From positions 1 through 49,542 of the forward strand of contig DEQO01000160.1 of the NCBI GenBank assembly GCA_002360495.1: a stretch of DNA of 49,542 nucleotides, given 5' to 3'. Origin of the DNA: Flavobacteriales bacterium UBA3364 (lineage in GTDB: Bacteria; Bacteroidota; Bacteroidia; Flavobacteriales_F; PHOS-HE28). This document shows, in pieces, positions 24,145-30,367 of this stretch. The number at the start of each line of letters is the position of its first letter. Positions within the stretch are counted from its first letter, which is position 1. The position numbers and the translations under genes were made by a program. Below the pieces are notes generated by a model. That model searched no databases and was not told the origin of the DNA. It saw only the letters and a program-made list of their open reading frames with translations.

Positions 24145-25125
24145 ATGAAACGTGTTCTCCGCATCCTTGGCATCCTTCTGGGCGTGATCATCCTGGTCGT
24201 GATCGGCGCCATCACGTACATCACGCAGGCACTACCGGACATCGAGGTCCCCGCCAACCTGAAGGTGGAGGCCACACCTGCACGCATCGAACGCGGCGCA
24301 TACCTGGCCAACAGCGTCTGTGCCTGCATGGATTGCCACAGCACGCGCGACTGGTCGAAGTTCAGCGGCCCGTTGGTCGCGGGAACCTTGGGTGCGGGCG
24401 GTGAGCGCTTCGATGAACAGCTCGGCTTCCCTGGCGCCTTCATCAGTCCGAACATCACGCCCTTCGCGCTGGCAGACTGGAGCGATGGCGAATTGTTCCG
24501 GGCCATTACCGGCGGCGTGAGCAAGGATGGTCGGGCGTTGTTCCCGGTGATGCCCTACCTGAACTATGGGGCCATGGATCAGGAAGATGTATACAGCATC
24601 ATCGCCTACCTGCGCAATTTGCCTGCGGTGGAAAGCAGGCCCGCCAGGAGTGAGCCCGCCTTCCCCATGAACATCATCATCCACACCATGCCCGCGCTCG
24701 GAGCTCCGGTGGCGCGACCGGATGGGTCCGATCCGCTAGCACATGGCCGCTACATCGCGAATGCGGCCGGCTGTGTGGAGTGCCACACGCGCAGCGAGAA
24801 AGGCCAGAAGGTGGGACCCGAATTCGCCGGAGGCTTCGAGTTTCGCTTCCCGACGGGATCGGTGCTGCGATCACCGAACATCACCCCGAGCGAAAAGGGC
24901 GGTATTGGCGCGTGGTCGCGCGAGCAGTTCATCGCACGGTTCAAAGCTGCAGCGGACAGCACCTACGTTCCTCCAAAGGTCGACGTGACCAAAGGCGAGT
25001 TCCAGACCGTGATGCCGTGGGTGATGTACGCCGGCATGACCGGATCGGACCTTGGTGCGCTGTATGACTACCTGCGTACTGTGGAGCCGGTGGATGCCAC
25101 TGTGGAGCGATGGTCGCCACACTGA
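24145..25125 (+). CDS. Membrane-anchored di-haem cytochrome c
   Basis: 326 residues from the ATG at 24145 (MKRVLRILGILLGVIILVVI), which gives an uncleaved membrane anchor or signal. Two haem-binding motifs are present: CMDCH (61-65) and CVECH (210-214), each opening a cytochrome c domain. Typical surrounding features are RGAYLANSVC, SPNITPFALADWSDGEL, DVYSIIAYLRNLPAVE for the first, and HGRYIANAAG, RSPNITPSEKGGIGAWS, LGALYDYLRTVEPVD for the second. The layout resembles the cytochrome subunits that accept electrons from membrane-bound alcohol or sugar dehydrogenases, but no dehydrogenase gene is next to it. The repeat copy 3 begins three bases after the stop. Confidence 0.92.
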   Translation: MKRVLRILGILLGVIILVVIGAITYITQALPDIEVPANLKVEATPARIERGAYLANSVCACMDCHSTRDWSKFSGPLVAGTLGAGGERFDEQLGFPGAFISPNITPFALADWSDGELFRAITGGVSKDGRALFPVMPYLNYGAMDQEDVYSIIAYLRNLPAVESRPARSEPAFPMNIIIHTMPALGAPVARPDGSDPLAHGRYIANAAGCVECHTRSEKGQKVGPEFAGGFEFRFPTGSVLRSPNITPSEKGGIGAWSREQFIARFKAAADSTYVPPKVDVTKGEFQTVMPWVMYAGMTGSDLGALYDYLRTVEPVDATVERWSPH

Positions 25126-25128
25126 ATC

Positions 25129-25223
25129 GGCGAAAGGCTTCGGCAAGGGCAACTTCAAGGCGTTGTTCGAGGCGATCGAACGGGAGCAGTCACTTCGCTC
25201 CGTTCGTGATCACAGAACAGGGG
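25129..25223 (+). repeat. hpd 3'-end repeat, copy 3, with 34-base extension
   Basis: From the stretch GGCTTCGGCAAGGG to CGGGAGCAG (25135-25189) it matches hpd with two substitutions (CTG to TTG, GAG to GAA, both silent in the hpd frame). It then departs from hpd into TCACTTCGCTCCG, TCGTGAT, ACAGAACAGGGG (25190-25223), a tail shared with copy 4 only. No gene uses this DNA. Confidence 0.9.
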
Positions 25224-25241
25224 AATGTTGTAGATAGCGTC

Positions 25242-26783
25242 TTACTCCTTGACGATCCTGAAGCTGGTCGATCGACCTTCACTGTTATTCAGCAACACAG
25301 TATAGGTACCCGCTTCGAGATCGTTCAAGACGAGCATTTCACGGTGTCTACCGGCAGAACGTCGAGTTGTGAAGATCTCCTTCACTTTACGGCCTCGGTC
25401 GTCGAGTAATTCGCAGGAAAGGGTTGCAGCGCGAGGCAACTCGTATTCAAGTATGGCATGCTCGGAGGCAGGGTTCGGGTAGAGCACACGTGCAAACCCT
25501 TCTAGCTCAGTTGTCGGTACACCGACGTCGGTATCGTTGAGGAAACGCGCCACCCCTACTCCACCGCCGACGGCTGGTGCCTCACCCACCACTACAATGC
25601 GTCCATCCGAGGCGAGTGCCATATCCCGCACCCTGTCCCAATCCCCCCCTGAAGGATCGGCCGTGGCCAACCCGCTTGTACCGAAGGAGGTATCCACCGA
25701 GCCATCAGCGTTGTGTCTTGCCACAGCGAATTCGCCATGTACAGTCCCGGACTGCAGGATCTTTCCATCGGGCTGCATGGCCATCCGAGATGGTGAATCG
25801 TAGAGCGGATGCCAGGTGGTGATCACGACGCCGTCGCTATCAAACGAGGGGTCCAACGCACCGTTCGGCAGCAAACGAACCAGGCCGAAGTCGAAGTCCT
25901 GCCCATTCACGACCGCTACGCTCAAGAGAATATGGCCATCGGGCTGTATAAGGACATCCTCCGCTACATCAATGGAGGACGAGACCGGTAGGCTTACAAT
26001 GCCGTCCCCATCGAACGTTGTATCCAACGTACCGTTGGCCGTGAAACGTACTACCACCATATCCTCATAGGACCCTCCTCCTTCCATAACAGCACCACAC
26101 AACACGATCGCACCATCGGCCTGTAGAGCACAACCCGTAACGGAATAGCCGTTTCCAGTGCTAGCATATGTGGTCCATCCATTCGTGCCGAAATCATCAT
26201 CCAAGGATCCATCGGAAGTGAAACGCGCCAGGAACATGATGGAATTCCATGAGCCTGCTACGACCAACTTGCCATCATGTTGGATCACTACTTTGACACC
26301 GGGGAGCCACATCGAGCTAGCGTATAAGACCGCCATACCATCACCATCGCCGAAGGAGGCATCCGGTGTCCCGTCGGTGTTGAAACGCATGAGCAGAAGA
26401 CCCTGGCCATTGACATCATCATAGATGGATCCGGCTATCACGATCTTCCCGTCGGGCTGCACTAACGTCGAATACACTCTAAGTTGGGCACCGAGATCTA
26501 TGACCACCAGCCCATCGTTATCGAACGAGCTATCCAACGATCCATCGAAGTTCAAGCGTCTGAGATGTATGTTGTGGCTTGATTCACCATAGTAGCTCGC
26601 GGCGAGTATGCGGCCATCTTGTTGAACCGCCGTCCCATAGTTGATCTCAAGGGCCATTGCACCCAGCGTGAGCATCCCATCACCATGGAAGCTGGGATCC
26701 AGTGTTCCTGCTTGTGCTATCCCCTCGATCGCGAAGAGCTCAGCAAGAAGTAGAGCCAGTACCGTATGATCTACGCGTGGCAT
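25242..26783 (-). CDS. Secreted delta-60 repeat protein with T9SS sorting domain
   Basis: 513 residues; the N-terminus (VLALLLAELFAIEGIAQA) is a signal peptide. It has about seven delta-60 type repeats of ~55 residues, recognisable from GxLDxSFxxDG and QxDGKIxxAG: AGTLDPSFHGDGML, AVQQDGRILAASY, DGSLDSSFDNDGL, VQPDGKIVIAGS, DGTPDASFGDGDGM, NGTLDTTFDGDGIV, NGALDPSFDSDGVV, DGSVDTSFGTSG. The last ~85 residues are a T9SS type A sorting domain (VLYPNPASEHAILEYELP, DDRGRKVKEIF, LEAGTYTVLLNN). A propeller fold on the cell surface is expected. Codon use is less GC-rich than in hpd or hmgA. A promoter lies just upstream, between this gene and repeat copy 4. Confidence 0.93.
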   Translation of the reverse strand: MPRVDHTVLALLLAELFAIEGIAQAGTLDPSFHGDGMLTLGAMALEINYGTAVQQDGRILAASYYGESSHNIHLRRLNFDGSLDSSFDNDGLVVIDLGAQLRVYSTLVQPDGKIVIAGSIYDDVNGQGLLLMRFNTDGTPDASFGDGDGMAVLYASSMWLPGVKVVIQHDGKLVVAGSWNSIMFLARFTSDGSLDDDFGTNGWTTYASTGNGYSVTGCALQADGAIVLCGAVMEGGGSYEDMVVVRFTANGTLDTTFDGDGIVSLPVSSSIDVAEDVLIQPDGHILLSVAVVNGQDFDFGLVRLLPNGALDPSFDSDGVVITTWHPLYDSPSRMAMQPDGKILQSGTVHGEFAVARHNADGSVDTSFGTSGLATADPSGGDWDRVRDMALASDGRIVVVGEAPAVGGGVGVARFLNDTDVGVPTTELEGFARVLYPNPASEHAILEYELPRAATLSCELLDDRGRKVKEIFTTRRSAGRHREMLVLNDLEAGTYTVLLNNSEGRSTSFRIVKE

Positions 26784-26799
26784 AGGTCGTGCGTTTCAC

Positions 26800-26831
26800 C
26801 AAATGTAATGCCCCCCTGAAATGCTACCCAA
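26800..26831 (-). promoter_or_regulatory. Bacteroidota promoter for the delta-60 gene
   Basis: On the minus strand TTG (26831-26829), a 21-base spacer and TACATTTG (26807-26800) fit the consensus TTG-N(17-23)-TAnnTTTG. The ATG follows at 26783, so the leader is about 10 bases. Confidence 0.65.
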
Positions 26832-26845
26832 CGCTGTTGCCTGGA

Positions 26846-27028
26846 ATCGTCCGGCGCAAGAGCGCGGAGAGCTTCGGTACAGGCAACTCCAAGGCGCCGT
26901 TCGAGGCGATCGAGCGAGAGCAGTCACTTCGCTCCGCTCGTGATGACAGAACAGGGGGTCGCTGTAAACGTTGCCGATATCAAATGACGAAGGGCGTCCG
27001 CCGCGGGGTGGGAGCCCTTTCTCTTTCC
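26846..27028 (+). repeat. hpd 3'-end repeat, copy 4, long and decayed
   Basis: It aligns with 20701-20860: the translation of one frame reads IVRRKSAESFGTGNSKAPFE against IIQRKGAKSFGKGNFKALFE in hpd. After GAGCAG it carries the 34-base tail found in copy 3 (26924-26957), then returns to hpd downstream sequence (GCTGTAA, a CCGATATCAAA block and the terminator arm GAAGGGCGTCCGCCG, ending CTCTTTCC). The terminator stem is broken in this copy. Together with the promoter before it, it fills the 308-base gap between the two flanking genes. Confidence 0.85.
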
Positions 27029-27091
27029 TGCTGAAGAAGCGATCTTCGGTGCACCAAGCGAAGCGGACACCATGATCCGTTCAGCGCTCAC

Positions 27092-28303
27092 ATGAGGTAT
27101 CAAGCCTGCCGGTCCATGGCGATGTTGGTGTGGGGTGTGTTGGCATTCGTACTCGCGTGCGGAAATGCACCAAAACAGGACACTGTAGATGAGCAACCTG
27201 TCGCGGTAGCCCAGGACATTGTCCCGCAGCTGTTGGAACTGCACATCTGGCCTGGTGTCGATACGGTAGATGCATTCAATGCGGAGGCCCTTGCCTGCCT
27301 GCGCCGCTTCTGCGCGAAGAAGTTCGACCGGGAGGCGGAAAATGACTACTGGGATCCTGCGGACCTCGTGCGCTTCGGAGCGTTTGACGAAGAGCTGCGC
27401 TACGCGGAATTCGACTCCGTGGGTGAGCCGCGATACGGCCCAACGCTTCTGCATATCCGCCCGACGGAAATGGCCGAAGAACGGATCCTTACCGTTCGTT
27501 GGGCGCGCACGGACAGCGCGGGTGTTGCTTCCGATGTCCGCTATGTCTTCGACTTCCTCGCCCGTCGAACGGGATACGGCGTCCGGCTCGCATTGCCCAT
27601 CGACCTCCGATCACGGGATTGGGAAACGCGACAGGTCGGAACGGTACGCTACATCATTTCGCCACAGCACGTGTTCTCTCCTGAGCAAGCCGAAGAGCAG
27701 CGTGCGGATATCGAACGACTATCGGACTTCTTCGGCGTGGCACAATTCCCGTTCACGTACTATTCCTGCTCAGACCCAACCGACCTGTTCCGGCTCAAAG
27801 GCTACCAGCAACATCCTTTGATGCACGTGTTCCCGACCGGAGGTCGAGGGGAAGGCGGCATCGTGTACTCCGGGAATGACAAGGACATCTACACACATGA
27901 AGTGATCCATCTGTTCTGCCGGCATGCGTTCAACGACAACACACCGGGCCTGTTGGAAGAGGGCCTGGCCACCTTGCTGGCCGGCAGTGCCGACCACGAC
28001 TACGCCTGGCATCGCGCGAACCTCGCACGCTGGCTCGCAGCCGACAGCACCATCGACCTGAACGACCACACGAACACGTACCAGCGCTTCTATATCAACG
28101 AGCACACCGATGTTCCGTATGCCGTGGGCGCACTGCTTTGCGAACGGGTCCTGGTGAGCGCGGGAAAGGAAGCGCTGTTCGCCCTGCTCAAAGGCGGCGA
28201 AGATCCCTGGCCGGCACTTGAACGGCACGGCATCACGCGGAAGAACCTGACCGAAGAACTGCGCAAGCAGCTCTCGGCACAGCCGACTGAGAAGTTCCTA
28301 TAG
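27092..28303 (+). CDS. Lipoprotein with gluzincin metallopeptidase-like site
   Basis: 403 residues. The signal MAMLVWGVLAFVLACGN holds a lipobox cysteine at ~23. The C-terminal half has a zinc-peptidase signature: HEVIH (269-273) in DIYTHEVIHLFCRHAF, then LLEEGLATLLAGS ~16 residues later, whose Glu could be the third ligand as in gluzincins (peptidase MA-like proteins). The N-terminal half (QDIVPQLLELHIWPGVDTVD, ERILTVRWARTDSAGV) looks like a separate alpha/beta domain of a type I do not recognise. The function is probably an envelope-anchored peptidase, or an inactive relative. Copies 4 and 5 of the hpd repeat flank it. The nearest upstream ATG to a good signal peptide is 27092; later ATGs at codons 9 and 11 are possible. 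Confidence 0.8.
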   Translation: MRYQACRSMAMLVWGVLAFVLACGNAPKQDTVDEQPVAVAQDIVPQLLELHIWPGVDTVDAFNAEALACLRRFCAKKFDREAENDYWDPADLVRFGAFDEELRYAEFDSVGEPRYGPTLLHIRPTEMAEERILTVRWARTDSAGVASDVRYVFDFLARRTGYGVRLALPIDLRSRDWETRQVGTVRYIISPQHVFSPEQAEEQRADIERLSDFFGVAQFPFTYYSCSDPTDLFRLKGYQQHPLMHVFPTGGRGEGGIVYSGNDKDIYTHEVIHLFCRHAFNDNTPGLLEEGLATLLAGSADHDYAWHRANLARWLAADSTIDLNDHTNTYQRFYINEHTDVPYAVGALLCERVLVSAGKEALFALLKGGEDPWPALERHGITRKNLTEELRKQLSAQPTEKFL

Positions 28304-28355
28304 ATGGTCCCGAGCAGGAGACAAGCTAAGAAGTACCCATGTTCTTCCGATCGAT

Positions 28356-28446
28356 CTTCAGGTCAGGCAACTTCAATCCGATCCGTGGGGAGGTATATTG
28401 AAGGCCTGGTTCCACGTGGTCGAAAAAGGAGCAGGAGAACCGCGGG
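28356..28446 (+). repeat. Probable hpd 3'-end repeat, copy 5, strongly decayed
   Basis: CTTCAGGTCAGGCAACTTCAA (28356-28376, one base short of full similarity to the CTTCGGCAAGGGCAACTTCAA block) is followed after unrelated bases by GGAGCAGGAGAACCGCGGG (28428-28446), an exact 19-base match to hpd 20772-20790. Both pieces are in the right order and orientation at nearly the right distance (91 against ~65 bases). Confidence 0.5.
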
Positions 28447-28489
28447 CGCAGTGGGTTAGCGTATTACGGACCTGAACTCGAACCTTCGA

Positions 28490-28864
28490 TCACCCTTTCC
28501 TTTCTCTTTCCTTCCTCGCCAGCCCGAGATAGACCGACCGGATCCTGTCCAGCTCCTCGTCATCGAGCTCCTCCAGGTCCAACAGGGCGTTGTTCGCCTC
28601 CTTCTGGGCGCGGATCAGTTCATCCAGCTTGATCTGCAAAGCTTCCGTATCGCGGTTCTGCGTGTTCTGGATGAGGAATACCATCAGGAACGTGATGATC
28701 GTCGTGCTCGTATTGATCACGAGCTGCCAGGTATCACTGAAGTTGAAAAGCGGTCCGGTGATGGCCCAGATGACGATCGCAGTGGCGGCGAGAATGAACG
28801 TCACTGGTCTTCCAGTGAAGGTGGATGTGCGCTTTGCGAAACGGGTGAAGGGTGAATTGATCAT
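28490..28864 (-). CDS. Small membrane protein, low-affinity iron permease family
   Basis: 124 residues from the ATG at 28864 (MINSPFTRFAKRTSTFTGRP). Features of the low-affinity iron permease-like family (PF04120 type) are visible: FTRFAKRTSTFTGRPVTFIL, WAITGPLFNFSDTWQLVINT and STTIITFLMVFLIQNTQNRD, giving two membrane segments. A charged cytoplasmic helix follows (ALQIKLDELIRAQKEANNAL, LEELDDEELDRIRSVYL), as in the family. Iron transport has been suggested from yeast Fet4, but bacterial members are untested and a stress or structural role is possible. The promoter lies inside a hairpin upstream. Confidence 0.9.
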   Translation of the reverse strand: MINSPFTRFAKRTSTFTGRPVTFILAATAIVIWAITGPLFNFSDTWQLVINTSTTIITFLMVFLIQNTQNRDTEALQIKLDELIRAQKEANNALLDLEELDDEELDRIRSVYLGLARKERERKG

Positions 28865-28871
28865 CGAGATA

Positions 28872-28901
28872 GGAGCTGGGTTCCCCTTCAAACCTAGCTC
28901 C
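28872..28901. promoter_or_regulatory. 11-bp inverted repeat overlapping a promoter
   Basis: GGAGCTGGGTT (28872-28882) and AACCTAGCTCC (28891-28901) pair with one mismatch. The inverted repeat contains the -7 element of the promoter for the iron-permease-family gene and would lie at the transcription start, so it may be an operator. Confidence 0.45.
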
Positions 28902-28920
28902 CCGACGGGTCGGGTCGCAA
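28889..28920 (-). promoter_or_regulatory. Bacteroidota promoter for the iron-permease-family gene
   Basis: Minus strand: TTG (28920-28918), 21-base spacer, TAGGTTTG (28896-28889). The ATG is at 28864, giving a leader of about 18 bases. Confidence 0.7.
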
Positions 28921-28931
28921 GGAGTCCGCTC

Positions 28932-29705
28932 CTATTCCTTGTGGACCTTGCGTATCCACCGTTCACTGCCGAGCCGTACCTGGGCGATGTAGGTCCCTGT
29001 CGAGAATCGGTCCAGAGCCAGCGCAGTTCCATCCCAATTACGGCTTAGTACGCATCGGCCCTGGAGGTCGTGCAACTCCAAGTCCACCACAGCACGTTCG
29101 TGGAGTTCAAGTACCGGCGTGCCCGCCAGGTTGCGAACGATCAGGGGGTCGGCGGCCATCGGTCCATGCACCCCGTTGTGCAGCGCGCAACCGTCGATCA
29201 CGTCCACGAAGTCCGCCAACGTGTAGTCCTGCATGCTGGGCGCGGTGATCCAACCGCGAACATGTCCGTTCGTATAGTCCAGCACGTAAACACCGCAACC
29301 ACTGATCATATAGTCCTCTGGTTGCTCCAGGCCTTCCGGGAATTCAGGATTGACGATGGTGTTACCGGCGAGGTCGGTACGGTCGATGCCGAGAACAAGC
29401 GTATCACCGAACGCCCAGCCCGCGTAGTTGCGACAAAGCGCTCCGTTGTCGCCCCAGACCCGAACGGTATCGTTGTCCACCTCCCCTTGGATGACCTGCA
29501 CGATGACCACATCGATCCCATAGTAATAGGTCTCCTGGGGCACAGCGAGGACGACCGCATCGGGGATCCACCATTCGGGTTCTTCGTAGGGCGGGTTCAG
29601 GGTACCGCAGAACGTATCCGGGCCGAAACAGGAACACGCGAATGCGGCGTTGCCGAAGCCGGACAGGAGGATCGCCAGTGTGGGTAATGAAGTGCGCATG
29701 GCCAT
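28932..29705 (-). CDS. Secreted cysteine-containing protein with T9SS-type C-terminus
   Basis: 257 residues from the ATG at 29705 (MAMRTSLPTLAILLSG); an ATG two codons later is equally good. After the signal peptide the mature protein starts CSCFGPDTFCGTLNP, a Cys-X-Cys start reminiscent of netrin/TIMP-like domains, and IDVVIVQVIQGEVDNDTVRV, DNGALCRNYAGWAFGDTLVL and CGVYVLDYTNGHVRGWI fit such a beta-barrel. The C-terminal ~75 residues are a weak T9SS type A sorting domain (VRNLAGTPVLELHERAVVDL, DLQGRCVLSRN, FSTGTYIAQVRLG). The role is unknown. A minus-strand TATTTTTG (29795-29788) lies upstream as a possible promoter element. Confidence 0.8.
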   Translation of the reverse strand: MAMRTSLPTLAILLSGFGNAAFACSCFGPDTFCGTLNPPYEEPEWWIPDAVVLAVPQETYYYGIDVVIVQVIQGEVDNDTVRVWGDNGALCRNYAGWAFGDTLVLGIDRTDLAGNTIVNPEFPEGLEQPEDYMISGCGVYVLDYTNGHVRGWITAPSMQDYTLADFVDVIDGCALHNGVHGPMAADPLIVRNLAGTPVLELHERAVVDLELHDLQGRCVLSRNWDGTALALDRFSTGTYIAQVRLGSERWIRKVHKE

Positions 29706-29835
29706 GGGTCTTGGATCAAGGACGTCACGAACGGGCGGATCGCTGCCCACGGGGGACGGGTCGTTCGCTCGGGTGCGACATCCGTACCAAAAATACTCGG
29801 GCGAACGCGTGATCGAAGCACCACCACCCGGGCCA

Positions 29836-29843
29836 TAGCTTTG
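29836..29843 (+). promoter_or_regulatory. Promoter element TAGCTTTG next to a start codon
   Basis: An exact TAnnTTTG match ends 5 bases before the ATG at 29849. If used, transcription would begin at or next to the start codon, giving a leaderless mRNA. No TTG is seen at the expected distance upstream. Confidence 0.45.
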
Positions 29844-29848
29844 CAGCG

Positions 29849-30265
29849 ATGAATGCGACCCTACCCGCACGCGCCGCCCATTGCTTCCTGATCATCGCAG
29901 GGGTCCTGCTCCTCCTGCCCGCCTGCCAGAAGGATGATGGAGACACCTCCCTCAGCCCGACCATTGTTTTCAGCAGCGATAGCGGCTATGTGTTCCTTGA
30001 CGATACCGTGGGCATGGAAGATACCCTGCTCGTTGGGGTGACCATCACCGGCGGGGACGACAAGATCAACACGTTCAAAGTACTGGCCAACTTCGATGGT
30101 GTCGGGGACATGACGGTGGACAGTCTTCCCGTAAGCTCCTCGCCGTTCCAGTTCGAAAAGACCATCATCACACGAGGTGTGCCCGGAACGGAGAAATGGA
30201 CCTTTTGGATCCAGGAGCGCGACGGCGATATCTATCGTCGTTCGCTCACCTTCCTCGTGGAATAA
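29849..30265 (+). CDS. Small putative lipoprotein
   Basis: 138 residues. The signal peptide CFLIIAGVLLLLPACQKDD has the lipobox LPAC (Cys ~27). The mature part is a single beta-rich domain (PTIVFSSDSGYVFLDDT, EDTLLVGVTITGGDDKINTF, EKWTFWIQERDGDIYRRSL), probably immunoglobulin-like; similar small lipoproteins are frequent in Bacteroidota without known function. It diverges from the secreted protein gene upstream and precedes aspS by 102 bases. Confidence 0.8.
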   Translation: MNATLPARAAHCFLIIAGVLLLLPACQKDDGDTSLSPTIVFSSDSGYVFLDDTVGMEDTLLVGVTITGGDDKINTFKVLANFDGVGDMTVDSLPVSSSPFQFEKTIITRGVPGTEKWTFWIQERDGDIYRRSLTFLVE

Positions 30266-30367
30266 GGTATTTCATCGCCTGTATCCGGAGCATCCGGTAT
30301 TTTCGCGCCTCGCAGTTCCGTAGTACCGATCCACTGGGACACCGGGAACTGCGGATCACGACCCGCT

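Noticed and set aside
25052..25237. Possible small gene ending in the FGKGNFKALFEAIEREQ peptide
   Set aside because: Its first part overlaps the cytochrome gene in another frame and the rest is repeat copy 3.
26789..27034. Possible small gene encoding an HPPD-like tail
   Set aside because: Only the final residues of HPPD are present, without any iron site or the preceding domains; it is repeat copy 4, not a gene.
20884..28303. Classical integrative element or insertion sequence in the accessory region
   Set aside because: No integrase, transposase or terminal inverted repeats are visible; only the hpd-tail direct repeats support mobility.
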